A DNA stretch of 15,492 nt from JAZDJP01 sp043803805 (GCA_043803805.1 JAZDJP010000085.1:1-15492), one strand, 5' to 3'; shown: positions 7,498 to 15,044, counted from the stretch's first letter. Notes: a model not told the origin generated them from the sequence alone. Program-made: numbers and translations.

Positions 7498-10400
7498 CTA
7501 TTTTTTTCCGTTCCCGTCGTCACCCTTGAACGCGGCCCCCGCACGGGAGACGTCCGCGCGCTCGAGTTTCATGCTGAGGCACAACCCCCTCAGTTCGTTC
7601 GTCAGCACCTTGAACGAGAGCGGGATGCCCGGCTCGAGGTTGTTCTCCCCCTTCACCATGGATTCGTAGATCCGGGTGCGGCCGTCCACGTCGTCGCTCT
7701 TGACCGTGAGAAGCTCCTGAAGGATGTTGGACGCCCCGTAGGCCTCGAGCGCCCACACCTCCATTTCCCCGAACCGCTGGCCGCCAAACCGGGCCTTGCC
7801 CCCCAGCGGCTGCTGGGTGATGAGCGAATACGGCCCTGTCGAGCGGGCATGAACCTTGTCGTCCACGAGGTGATTCAGCTTCATCATGTAGATGTAACCG
7901 ACCGTGACCGTCTGGTGAAAGGGCTGCCCCGTGCGGCCGTCATAAAGCACCGCCCGCGCGTAATCCGGAAGATTTGCGTCCTTCAAGAGCTGCTGGATCT
8001 GGAGTTCCGTACAGCCGTCAAAGACCGGGGTGATGGCCTTGAACCCGAGAGCCTTCGCCGCCCATCCGAGCTGGGTCTCGAGAATCTGACCGACGTTCAT
8101 CCGGGACGGCACGCCCAGGGGATTGAGGAGAATTTCGATCGGCGTCCCGTCGGCCATGAACGGCATGTCCTCGACGGGGACGATCCGGGCGATGACCCCC
8201 TTGTTCCCGTGGCGGCCGGCCATCTTGTCGCCGACGGCAAGTTTGCGCTTCGTGGCGACGTAAACATTCGCCATCTCGAGGACGCCCGTCGGAAGCTCAT
8301 CGCCGCGCTTCAGATGGCTGACCTTCCGATCTTTTTCATCCTTCAGGGCCTCGATCCGCTCGGCAAACTCCTGGTAAACCTGAAAGGCCTCCTCACGCGC
8401 GCGCTCGCTGCCAATCTCGACGTTCTCAATGTCGAAGGATTCCTCGAGGGCCAGAATGTCGGCCTCGGTCATCCGGGGCTTCACCTGATAGACCTCGCCG
8501 GTGGTGGTGTCCTTGAGTTTCACGCCAACGATGTCCTCGAGTTTCTTGAACATCTGCTTCGCGAACTCGACCATCTGAACGTTGATCCGCCGTTCGAGAC
8601 CATCCGCCTCGCGGTTGGACTGCCGCCGATCGTTCTCGGAAAGATGACTCTTCCGGGAGAAACGCTCGGTCGTAATGACCACGCCCTCCACTCCGGAGGG
8701 GACCTCAAGAGAGTCATTCTTCACATCCTCCCCGGCCTTGCCGAAGATGGCGTGAAGGAGCTTCTCCTCGGGAGTAAGCTCGCTCTTGGACTTGGGCGAG
8801 ATTTTACCCACCAGGATGTCGCCCGACCGGACATAGGTCCCCACCCGGACGACGCCGTGCTCGTCAAGGCTCGCCAGGGCCCGCTCCGACACGTTCGGGA
8901 TGTCACGCGTGAATTCCTCGCGCCCGAGCTGAGTCTCCCGGATCTCGACTTGGAACTCCTCGATGTGGATCGAGGTGTAGGCGTCGTCCCGAACCATCCG
9001 CTCGCTGATGACGATGGCGTCCTCAAAATTGCTCCCGTCGTAGGTCATGAACCCCACGAGGACGTTTTTCCCGAGGGAAAGCTCCCCCTGGGACGTCGCG
9101 GGGCCGTCGGCGATGACCTGCCCCTTCTTCACCCGCTGACCGATCTCGACCGCGGGTTTCTGATTGCAGCAGGTCCGCTCATTCAAACCCTTGAACTTCC
9201 GGAGAACATACTCATCGGCGCCGTCAATGACGATGCGCTCGGCATCCATCTGGGTCACCACGCCGCCCCGCCGGGCCGTCACGACCATCCCGGAGTTCCG
9301 GGCGACAACGTCCTCCATGCCCGTCACCACAATGGGCGCCTCGGTCACCATAAGGGGGACCGCCTGACGCTGCATATTGGAGCCCATGAGGGCGCGGTTG
9401 GCGTCGTCATGCTCAAGGAAGGGGACAAGGGCCGCCGATACGCCCACCAGCTGCGCCGGGGCCACGTCCATGTAATCCACCTCGGCGGCGCGGATGAACC
9501 GGAATTCGCCGTTGTACCGGGCCAGGACGGGATCCTCGGCCAGCTTGCGATCCTTGGCGATTTCCACGTCCGCCGGGGCGATGTTCTTGTTGAATTCCTC
9601 ATCGGCGCGAAGGTACTGGACCTCGTTCGTTACCTTGCCGTTCTTCACGATCCGGTACGGAACCGTGAGGAAGCCGTACTTGTCCAGCTTCGCATAAATG
9701 GCCAGCGACGTGATAAGCCCGATATTGGGGCCTTCCGGCGTCTCGATGGGACACACGCGGCCGTAATGGGACGGGTGGACGTCACGGACCTCGAAGCCCG
9801 CGCGTTTGCGGTTAAGGCCGCCCGGCCCGAGGGCCGAGAGCCGCCGCTCGTGAGTGAGCTGGGCGAGGGGGTTGGTCTGATCCACGACTTGGGAAAGTTC
9901 CCCGCGCCCGAAGAAATACTCGATGGCCGACGAGACGATCTTGGCGTTGACCAGCATCCGGGGGGTGAATTTCTCCTCGCGGAAATTCATGCGTTCCTGG
10001 ATGGTCCGGCGAAGCTTGATGAAACCCTGGCGGATCTCCTGGGTGGCCAGCTCCCCCACCGTGCGGACGCGCCGGTTCCCCAGGTGATCGATGTCGTCCA
10101 CCTCGCCCTGACCCTTGCGCAGGCGGACCATGTATTTCACGGCCTGGATGACGTCCTCGGCCGTCAGCTTCATGCTGGTCTCGGGAATATTGGTTCCAAA
10201 CTTCCGGTTGATCCGGAAGCGGCCCACGGCGCCGAGGCGGTAGCGTTCCTCATCGAAGAAGCGTTCCCGGACAAGATCCTTCGCCTTCGCAACGACCGCG
10301 GGATTGCCCGGCCGGAGATGTGCGTAGATTTTGAGAAGGGCCTCCTCATGGGAATGGGTGGCATCCTCCTGAAGGGTGTTCAAAATATACGGATGGTCCA

Positions 10401-11214
10401 GCTCCTCAATGACCTCGACCTTCTCGATTTCGGCGTCCTTGATGGCCTTCAGCATCTTTTCGGAGAGCTGCTGGCCGCCCTCCGCGAGAACCTCGCCCGT
10501 CTTCGGGTGGACGACGTCCACCACCAGAATCTTCCCCTTGAGGGAGGCCAGGGACCGGCCCCCCTTGAAGGAGACGACCTCGGTCTTGTAGAACTCCCGG
10601 AGGATGGCGTCGTCGGTGGAGAGCCGCTCCGTGAGCGCCCGGAGGAAGCACGTCACGGGAATCTTGCCCGACTGGTCGATCCGGACAACAAGGGCGTCCT
10701 TTTTCGTGATGTGCATCTCGATCCAGCTGCCGCGCTCCGGCATGATGCGGCAGATGTAGGTCGTGCGGCCGGTGGAGAGGACATCCTCGCTAAAATCCAC
10801 GCCGGGGGCCCGGTGGAGCTGGGAGACAATCGCCCGCTCCGCGCCGTTGATGATGAACTCCCCGCCGCCGAGCATGCGGGGAAGATCGCCAAAATAGACG
10901 TCCTCCTCCACGGCCTCCTCGGTCTTCAGGCGCAAACGCACCTTGAGGGGCGACCCGTACGTGAGACGGAGCGACCGGCACTCGTCCGGAGTGTAGCGCG
11001 GCTTGCCGAATTCATAGCGGACGAACTCCAGCTGCATCACCCCGTCATAACTCTTGATGGGGAAAAACTCCTTGAAGATCTGCTGAAGTCCCTGGTTCTT
11101 CCGCCGGTCGGCGTGCGACTCCGCCTGAAGGAAGGCGGCGTACGACTCAACCTGCACGATCGACAGCGAAGGGACTTCAACCTCCTGGACCTGCCCGAAA
11201 TTGCGGATCTCCAT
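7498..11214 (-). CDS. rpoB: RNA polymerase beta subunit
   Basis: The 1238-residue beta subunit forms the other half of the polymerase cleft and the rifampicin pocket. Visible are the N-terminal lobe (IFKEFFPIKSYDG, INGAERAIVSQLHR), the rifampicin region at 439-462 (ELSQVVDQTNPLAQLTHER), RAGFEVRDVHPSHYGR, CPIETPEGPNIGLI, NFEDAIVISE (729-738), the active-site lysines Lys997 and Lys1005 in GDKMAGRHGNKG, and the C-terminal GGKARFGGQRFGEMEVWALE clamp. It is about 100 residues shorter than E. coli RpoB, consistent with smaller lineage-specific insertions. In the drug pocket, Val443 and Val444 replace E. coli Phe514 and Met515. The ATG at 11214 has GGAAAGGA five bases upstream and follows a structured 138-base spacer after rplL. 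The gene ends GGA, six A, TAG, a 7-base A run immediately before the stop. Confidence 0.98.
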   Translation of the reverse strand: MEIRNFGQVQEVEVPSLSIVQVESYAAFLQAESHADRRKNQGLQQIFKEFFPIKSYDGVMQLEFVRYEFGKPRYTPDECRSLRLTYGSPLKVRLRLKTEEAVEEDVYFGDLPRMLGGGEFIINGAERAIVSQLHRAPGVDFSEDVLSTGRTTYICRIMPERGSWIEMHITKKDALVVRIDQSGKIPVTCFLRALTERLSTDDAILREFYKTEVVSFKGGRSLASLKGKILVVDVVHPKTGEVLAEGGQQLSEKMLKAIKDAEIEKVEVIEELDHPYILNTLQEDATHSHEEALLKIYAHLRPGNPAVVAKAKDLVRERFFDEERYRLGAVGRFRINRKFGTNIPETSMKLTAEDVIQAVKYMVRLRKGQGEVDDIDHLGNRRVRTVGELATQEIRQGFIKLRRTIQERMNFREEKFTPRMLVNAKIVSSAIEYFFGRGELSQVVDQTNPLAQLTHERRLSALGPGGLNRKRAGFEVRDVHPSHYGRVCPIETPEGPNIGLITSLAIYAKLDKYGFLTVPYRIVKNGKVTNEVQYLRADEEFNKNIAPADVEIAKDRKLAEDPVLARYNGEFRFIRAAEVDYMDVAPAQLVGVSAALVPFLEHDDANRALMGSNMQRQAVPLMVTEAPIVVTGMEDVVARNSGMVVTARRGGVVTQMDAERIVIDGADEYVLRKFKGLNERTCCNQKPAVEIGQRVKKGQVIADGPATSQGELSLGKNVLVGFMTYDGSNFEDAIVISERMVRDDAYTSIHIEEFQVEIRETQLGREEFTRDIPNVSERALASLDEHGVVRVGTYVRSGDILVGKISPKSKSELTPEEKLLHAIFGKAGEDVKNDSLEVPSGVEGVVITTERFSRKSHLSENDRRQSNREADGLERRINVQMVEFAKQMFKKLEDIVGVKLKDTTTGEVYQVKPRMTEADILALEESFDIENVEIGSERAREEAFQVYQEFAERIEALKDEKDRKVSHLKRGDELPTGVLEMANVYVATKRKLAVGDKMAGRHGNKGVIARIVPVEDMPFMADGTPIEILLNPLGVPSRMNVGQILETQLGWAAKALGFKAITPVFDGCTELQIQQLLKDANLPDYARAVLYDGRTGQPFHQTVTVGYIYMMKLNHLVDDKVHARSTGPYSLITQQPLGGKARFGGQRFGEMEVWALEAYGASNILQELLTVKSDDVDGRTRIYESMVKGENNLEPGIPLSFKVLTNELRGLCLSMKLERADVSRAGAAFKGDDGNGKK

Positions 11215-11240
11215 GCGCTTCCTTTCCGTTGTAACGCGTC

Positions 11241-11279
11241 AGCCCGCGCGCAGGCGCGCCCGCGCGCCGCTCCCGGGCT
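11241..11279 (-). other. Two-tier GC hairpin in the rplL-rpoB spacer
   Basis: An outer 6-base stem (AGCCCG at 11241-11246 with CGGGCT at 11274-11279) encloses a nearly perfect GC stem, GGCGCGC at 11253-11259 with GCGCGCC at 11262-11268. It lies 27 bases before the rpoB start. No T-run follows on the minus strand, so it is not a standard terminator. By position it is the counterpart of the E. coli rplL-rpoB attenuator and RNase III processing region, which sets polymerase output below that of ribosomal proteins. That role here is inference. Confidence 0.5.
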
Positions 11280-11290
11280 TCCGCGGCGAC

Positions 11291-11325
11291 CGCCGCCTGG
11301 TCCGTGACGGCCGCCCGGTCCGTGA
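11291..11325. repeat. 18-base tandem duplication in the rplL-rpoB spacer
   Basis: Two adjacent copies occur with a period of 18 bases: CGCCGCCTGGTCCGTGA at 11291-11307 and GGCCGCCCGGTCCGTGA at 11309-11325, which match at 15 of 17 positions. The GTCCGTGA end is identical in both. The copies sit 28 bases after the rplL stop codon and upstream of the two-tier hairpin. A small GC hairpin (GCGGC and GCCGC around GACC, 11283-11296) touches the first copy. Confidence 0.65.
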
Positions 11326-11352
11326 TCATCCGCGTCGCCGGCCGTCCCGCGC

Positions 11353-11760
11353 CTACTGGATCTCGACCGTTGCGCCAGCCGCCTCAAGTTCCTTCTTGAC
11401 CTTTTCGGCATCTTCCTTCGTGACGCCCTCCTTGATGGCCTTGGGGGCGCCTTCGACCACGTCCTTGGCCTCCTTGAGGCCGAGCGTCGTGACCGCGCGC
11501 ACGACTTTGATGACGTTGATCTTTTTGTCCGCGGGGGCCGACTTGAGGATGACGTTGAATGCCGTCTTCTCCTCGGCCGGGGCCGCGGCGCCGACGGGGG
11601 CCGCCGCGACGGCGACGGCGCTGGCGGACACGCCGAACTTCTCCTCGAGGGCCTTCACGAGCTCCGCGAGCTCGAGGACCGTGAGTTTTTCCACGGACGA
11701 AACGATTTCGGCGATCTTCGGCGACGGAGCCGCTTTCGCCTGGGCTGCCTGCTCGGACAT
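11353..11760 (-). CDS. rplL: 50S ribosomal protein L7/L12
   Basis: This 135-residue protein (bL12) is the multi-copy stalk protein that recruits and activates translation GTPases such as EF-G and EF-Tu. Residues about 12-45 (KIAEIVSSVEKLTVLELAEL and on) form the N-terminal dimer domain that binds L10. A hinge rich in Ala and Val follows (about 48-64). The C-terminal GTPase-binding domain runs from EKTAFNVILK to the end and contains the conserved KINVIKVVR, GLKEAKDVVEGAPK and KKELEAAGATVE segments. I chose the ATG at 11760 because a perfect AGGAGG lies six bases before it; an open frame upstream runs back into rplJ and is not coding. This ribosome site is the strongest in the cluster, as expected for the only ribosomal protein present in several copies per ribosome. 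It is slightly longer than the usual 120-128 residues. Confidence 0.97.
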   Translation of the reverse strand: MSEQAAQAKAAPSPKIAEIVSSVEKLTVLELAELVKALEEKFGVSASAVAVAAAPVGAAAPAEEKTAFNVILKSAPADKKINVIKVVRAVTTLGLKEAKDVVEGAPKAIKEGVTKEDAEKVKKELEAAGATVEIQ

Positions 11761-11826
11761 GACGAACCTCCTAAAAATTTGCTTCGCTCGTTGTTTAACA
11801 GCGCCCCGCCGGGCGGGCCGCCGGGC

Positions 11827-11843
11827 CGGAGGCGTCGCCTCCG
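11827..11843 (-). other. GC hairpin between rplJ and rplL
   Basis: CGGAGGC at 11827-11833 pairs perfectly with GCCTCCG at 11837-11843 around a 3-base loop, starting nine bases after the rplJ stop. Next to it, CCGCCGGGC occurs twice with a 12-base period (11806-11814 and 11818-11826). No T-run follows, so termination is unlikely. A stable structure here could protect or separate the rplL message. Confidence 0.5.
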
Positions 11844-11852
11844 CGCCCCCGG

Positions 11853-12374
11853 TTACTTTTTCTCCCCTTTCTCGGAAATTGCCTTCAACGCCACCACCAG
11901 CTTCTGGAGATTCCCATTCAACACAACCATCAAGCCCTTGAGAGGACCGGCCACCCCGCACACCACCCGCGTGACCAGTTCCTGACGGGAGGGGATGGTC
12001 GCCAATCTTTTCACGTCCGCATGGGTCATGATGAGCCCGGCGACGCAACCGCCCTTCAGGAGAATGGGCTTGTTCTTCTTGGCCCACTCCTCAATGGCCT
12101 TCACCATGACAACGGCATCGTCCCCGCCGTACACAATGGTGCAGGGTCCGGAAAGGAGCTTCTCGACCTCCGTCCGCTCGATGGTCTGAAATGCCATCGT
12201 GGCGACGGCATTCTTCACCACCTGCATCCGGATCCGGTCCTGTCGGAGGCGGTTCCGAAGACTCGCCACCTGACCGGCGGACACGCCGGTGATGTCGAGG
12301 AAAATGACATCCTTCGCGCCCTCAAGGCGCCGGGCAAGCTGATCGCCCATCCATCGCTTGATCTGTCGGCTCAT
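11853..12374 (-). CDS. rplJ: 50S ribosomal protein L10
   Basis: This 173-residue protein (uL10) anchors L12 dimers to the stalk base on 23S rRNA next to L11. The N-terminal RNA-binding domain is recognisable from the helix WMGDQLARRLEGAKDVIFLD, the segment VSAGQVASLRNRLRQ and KNAVATMAF, then GPCTIVYGGDDAV and KPILLKGGCVAG. The C-terminal part (about 125-173, LKGLMVVLNGNLQKLVVALKAI) is the long helix that binds L12. The ATG at 12374 has CGAGG six bases upstream. It follows rplA by 34 bases, too short for the long L10-binding leader known in E. coli, so autoregulation of that type is not evident here. Length is normal. Confidence 0.96.
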   Translation of the reverse strand: MSRQIKRWMGDQLARRLEGAKDVIFLDITGVSAGQVASLRNRLRQDRIRMQVVKNAVATMAFQTIERTEVEKLLSGPCTIVYGGDDAVVMVKAIEEWAKKNKPILLKGGCVAGLIMTHADVKRLATIPSRQELVTRVVCGVAGPLKGLMVVLNGNLQKLVVALKAISEKGEKK

Positions 12375-12408
12375 AACGTGCCTCGTTATCCCTCGGGGTT
12401 CCCTTCAA

Positions 12409-13104
12409 TCAAACGGCGCCCGACGCCACGGCGATATGGACACCCGGGCTCATCGTCGTGGAAATCGTCACCTTTTCCATGAAACGCCCCTTCACCGACG
12501 CGGGCCGGGACGTCTGAATGTGCTGGAGGAAGGCCTCCAGATTCGCCAGGAGATCCTCCTTCGCGAACGACCGCTTGCCGATGGGCGCGTGGACATTGCC
12601 CGTGGCATCCGTGCGGTATTCGATCTTGCCCGCCTTGAATTCCTTCACGATCCGGGGAATGTCCTTGTCGTCCGCCACCGTCCCGGATTTCGGGGAGGGC
12701 ATGAGGCCCTTGGGCCCCAGGACCCGCCCGAGACGCCCCACCTTGCCCATGAGTCTCTGGCTGGCGATGGCGACATCGAACTCGAGCCATCCGTCGTTGA
12801 CCTTCTTGACAAGGTCGTCGCCCCCCACCTCGTCGGCCCCGGCCTCCTTCGCGGCCGTGGCGGCATCGCCCTCCGCGAAGACAACCACCCGGCGGGACTT
12901 CCCTCCGATGCCCTTCGGCAGCGAGAACGACCCCCGGACAATCTGGTCGGCCTGCTTCGGGTCCACCCCCAGCTTGATGGCGATCTCGACCGTTTCGTCG
13001 AACTTCACCGGCTGAAAGGCCTTGACCACGTCCACCGCCTCGGCCGGCGAATGGAACTTCTCCAGGTCCACCTTCTTGAGATTCCCGTCGTGGCGTTTGC
13101 TCAT
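12409..13104 (-). CDS. rplA: 50S ribosomal protein L1
   Basis: This 231-residue protein (uL1) forms the mobile L1 stalk that guides deacylated tRNA out of the E site. Conserved features are FDETVEIAIKLGVDPKQADQ (35-54), GSFSLPKGIG, the central domain with DVAIASQRLMGKVGRLGR (split DVAIASQRL, MGKVGRLGR), VLGPKGLMPSPKSGTV, and FKAGKIEYRTD then ISTTMSPGV near the end. The frame is open further upstream to 13164, but that would overlap rplK. The ATG at 13104 has AAAGGA about seven bases before it and gives the normal family length, so it is the start. In E. coli L1 represses the rplK-rplA operon by binding its leader; no clear copy of that site is visible in the short gaps. Confidence 0.97.
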   Translation of the reverse strand: MSKRHDGNLKKVDLEKFHSPAEAVDVVKAFQPVKFDETVEIAIKLGVDPKQADQIVRGSFSLPKGIGGKSRRVVVFAEGDAATAAKEAGADEVGGDDLVKKVNDGWLEFDVAIASQRLMGKVGRLGRVLGPKGLMPSPKSGTVADDKDIPRIVKEFKAGKIEYRTDATGNVHAPIGKRSFAKEDLLANLEAFLQHIQTSRPASVKGRFMEKVTISTTMSPGVHIAVASGAV

Positions 13105-13147
13105 AAGACATTCCTTTGCAATGCGTTGCTCCCATTCTCCGCCATTT

Positions 13148-13573
13148 TCACCCCACCACATCAATCCCCATGCTCCGGGCCGTCCCCTCGATCATCCGCG
13201 TCGCGCCGGCCATGTCCTTGGCGTTGAGGTCCACCATCTTGACCTTGGCGATCTCCTCCACCTGGGCCTTTGTCACCTTCCCCACCTTCTCCTTGTTGGG
13301 GACACCCGAGCCTTGGGCGACTCCGGCCGCCTTCTTGAGGAGAACGGCCGCCGGCGGACTCTTGATGATGAAATCGAACGACCGGTCCTTGTACACCGTG
13401 ACAATCACCGGAACGATCATCCCCTGCCCGGCTTTCGTCTTCTCGTTGAATTTGCTCACAAACTGGCCGATATTGACCCCGTGCTGACCAAGGGCGGGCC
13501 CCACCGGCGGGGCGGGCGTCGCCTGGCCGCTCGGGATCTGCAGTTTGATTTGCGTCTTGATTTCCTTGGCCAC
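13148..13573 (-). CDS. rplK: 50S ribosomal protein L11
   Basis: This 141-residue protein (uL11) sits at the base of the GTPase-associated centre, where it affects factor binding and the stringent response, and is the target region of thiostrepton. The N-terminal domain is clear (IKLQIPSGQATPAPPVGPA, GQHGVNI), with the prolines whose mutation gives thiostrepton resistance still present. The C-terminal rRNA-binding domain has KSPPAAVLLKKAAG, KVGKVT and the closing AGATRMIEGTARSMGIDV. I start it at GTG 13573-13571, reading (M)AKEIKTQ. This matches the usual MAKK start, has GGGAG seven bases upstream and gives the standard length. An ATG at 13606 would add 11 residues inside the end of nusG and is less likely. 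It follows nusG by 11 bases. Confidence 0.96.
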   Translation of the reverse strand: MAKEIKTQIKLQIPSGQATPAPPVGPALGQHGVNIGQFVSKFNEKTKAGQGMIVPVIVTVYKDRSFDFIIKSPPAAVLLKKAAGVAQGSGVPNKEKVGKVTKAQVEEIAKVKMVDLNAKDMAGATRMIEGTARSMGIDVVG

Positions 13574-13584
13574 GTTCCTTCTCC

Positions 13585-14109
13585 CTATAGCGGTTCCACC
13601 TGCCAATATTCCAATTCCACCGGCGTCGGCCGCCCGAAAATGGAAACGATGATGTTGACCGTCCCCTTCTCCGTATTCACCTCGTCAACGACGCCGTCGA
13701 AATTCTCGAACGGCCCCTCCTTGATCTTGACGCTCTCCCCCTTGTGAAACTCAATCTTGGGTTTGGGTTTGCCCTGCTTCTCCTCCATCGAGGCGAGAAT
13801 CCGATCCACCTCGTGGGCCGGCATGGGTAGCGGCTTGTTGCTGGAACCGACGAAATCCCCGATGCCGGGCGTCTCCCGGATGAGATACCAAGTCCCCTCG
13901 TTCACCTCCATGTGAACCATGATGTAGCCGGGAAAGATCTTGCGCTCAAAGACGCGTTTCTTGCCGCTCCGGATCTCCGACACCCGTTCCATCGGAATGA
14001 GGACCTTCGAAAGGGATGCCGTAAGCCCCGCCGCCTGGGCGCGGCTCTCCAAATCCTTCGCCACGACCTCCTCCCGCCCGCTCATCACCCGCAACACGTA
14101 CCAATCCAT
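13585..14109 (-). CDS. nusG: Transcription elongation and antitermination factor NusG
   Basis: This 174-residue protein binds RNA polymerase across the beta and beta' clamp, promotes elongation, and links polymerase to Rho or to ribosomal protein S10. The NGN domain covers about residues 1-105: it opens WYVLRVMSGREEVVAKDLE and has the core VFERKIFPGYIMVHMEV (split VFERKIFPG, YIMVHMEV) and TPGIGDFVG. The KOW domain is at about 122-170 (GESVKIKEGPFENFDG, then a hydrophobic strand with GRPTPVELE). Length is typical. The ATG at 14109 follows secE by 19 bases with GGAG ten bases upstream. The neighbours secE and rplK are conserved in most bacteria. Confidence 0.97.
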   Translation of the reverse strand: MDWYVLRVMSGREEVVAKDLESRAQAAGLTASLSKVLIPMERVSEIRSGKKRVFERKIFPGYIMVHMEVNEGTWYLIRETPGIGDFVGSSNKPLPMPAHEVDRILASMEEKQGKPKPKIEFHKGESVKIKEGPFENFDGVVDEVNTEKGTVNIIVSIFGRPTPVELEYWQVEPL

Positions 14110-14128
14110 TTGGCTTTCACTCCACCGT

Positions 14129-14545
14129 TTACCGCAAATGCGCCAGGATCGTATCGTACATCACGAACTGAATCATAAAATCCACCACCGTCACAAAAAC
14201 CGCCGTGAGCAGAAGCGTCACCAACACCACCCCCGTCGCCCCCCAGAGCTCGTTCCGAGCGGGCCAGGACACCTTCTGCATTTCCGTTTCCGTCTCGCAC
14301 AGGTAATCCACCACCTTCGGACGATTCATCACCACCCAGATGCCCGTGGCGCACACGATGAACACCGCCGTCGCCACCGCGTGCCCCCACGTCACAACCG
14401 TGTCGAGGATCTTCGGCTCGCCCGGCAGCGGGTAGAGCAGGAGGAACGCATAAATCTCCCGACATCCGAAAAAGGCCGCGATGCCCAGGAGCGAGGCCGC
14501 GACCCAGCGGGCAATCATCCCCTGACCCTTGCGGTAAATCTCCAC
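14129..14545 (-). CDS. secE: Protein translocase subunit SecE
   Basis: This 138-residue membrane protein clamps SecY in the SecYEG channel, which exports and inserts proteins. The family signature is the amphipathic helix PKVVDYLCETETEMQKVSW (77-94) followed by PARNE and the essential last membrane segment (about 101-127). Two more membrane segments precede it (about 11-37 and 50-72), giving the three-span form known from E. coli rather than the one-span form of many bacteria. The start is GTG at 14545-14543, with AAGGAG six to seven bases upstream. A later ATG at codon 10 would cut into the first membrane segment. It lies 18 bases after the unrecognised small membrane gene and 19 before nusG, so the three are probably translated from one message. 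Confidence 0.93.
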   Translation of the reverse strand: MEIYRKGQGMIARWVAASLLGIAAFFGCREIYAFLLLYPLPGEPKILDTVVTWGHAVATAVFIVCATGIWVVMNRPKVVDYLCETETEMQKVSWPARNELWGATGVVLVTLLLTAVFVTVVDFMIQFVMYDTILAHLR

Positions 14546-14563
14546 GCCCCGTCTCCTTGGTCC

Positions 14564-14857
14564 TTAGTCCCGTTCCTTCAGAAACGCCATCGCCTTTTCA
14601 TACCGCGCCATCATGAGGAACAGACAGGCCAGAAACAACCCCATCTTGCCCGCCTCCTTCATCCACACCGTCCCGTCCTCCCCGACGTAGGGGCGCCAGT
14701 CGAGAAGCCACGACAGGCCCGCCACAAACAACCCCGCGAAGCCCGCCCGTTCCATCCACCGCGCCCGTGCGTATGACGCCTTTCCCGAAAGACGCCGTTC
14801 CGGTTCCCGTCCGTCCGTCTCCGGATCCGCCTTGGCCTGATCCCGCGTGAAAATCAC
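14564..14857 (-). CDS. Unrecognised small membrane protein upstream of secE
   Basis: I do not recognise this protein. With the GTG at 14857-14855 as start it has 97 residues. That start has GGGAG about six bases upstream; the frame is open further, to 14989, but the extra part is Arg/Gly/Ala-rich, reads through palindromic DNA and looks non-coding. The N-terminal third is hydrophilic and charged (FTRDQAKADPETDGREPE). Two hydrophobic stretches follow, about 38-55 (around AGFAGLFVAGLSWLL) and 72-85 (MGLFLACLFLMMA), separated by a short acidic loop (YVGEDGTVW). The end is basic and acidic mixed (RYEKAMAFLKERD). It stops 18 bases before the secE start, so co-expression with the translocase subunit is likely. 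A helper of membrane insertion is possible but only inferred from place and topology. Confidence 0.7.
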   Translation of the reverse strand: MIFTRDQAKADPETDGREPERRLSGKASYARARWMERAGFAGLFVAGLSWLLDWRPYVGEDGTVWMKEAGKMGLFLACLFLMMARYEKAMAFLKERD

Positions 14858-15044
14858 GTTGTCTCCCCCGGGCGACTCCCTTTGCGCTTCGCCTCCGGCT
14901 GCGCGCCCTCGCTTCGCTCGGGGCGATTGGAATCGCCTTCCTCCAGCCCTCCATGGCCTTCGGTTCGCCGCCTCCCTGCGGCTCGGCACCCCCCGGGTGC
15001 CGGTCGCCGCCCTTCAATCCCCCCCTGTCAACCCCGGCATTCAA
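14858..15044. other. Palindrome-rich gap between tRNA-Thr and the small membrane gene
   Basis: I see no convincing gene in these 187 bases. They hold two perfect 7-base dyads: GGCGATT/AATCGCC around two bases (14922-14937) and GGCACCC/GGGTGCC around three (14985-15001). The decamer GCTTCGCTCG (14911-14920) recurs exactly at 11781-11790 in the rplJ-rplL gap. A perfect TTGACA hexamer reads on the minus strand at 15031-15026, but no -10 box lies at the right distance. No T-run follows either dyad. Confidence 0.5.

Noticed and set aside
7498..7507. Run of seven A just before the rpoB stop codon as a programmed slippage site
   Set aside because: Slippage would change only the last residues and a short tail. 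There is no stimulatory structure and no conserved extended frame, so chance is more likely.
13105..13164. Longer L1 reading frame starting with MMWWGENG
   Set aside because: It would overlap the end of rplK, adds residues unlike L1, and lacks the good ribosome site found before the ATG at 13104.
14858..14989. Extended start for the small membrane gene (141 residues)
   Set aside because: The added part is low-complexity and Arg/Gly/Ala-rich, reads through palindromic DNA, and no good ribosome site precedes the upstream start, whereas the GTG at 14857 has one.
15026..15031. Perfect TTGACA on the minus strand downstream of tRNA-Thr
   Set aside because: The region 16 to 18 bases further on is GC-only and has no -10 box, so the hexamer alone does not support a promoter.
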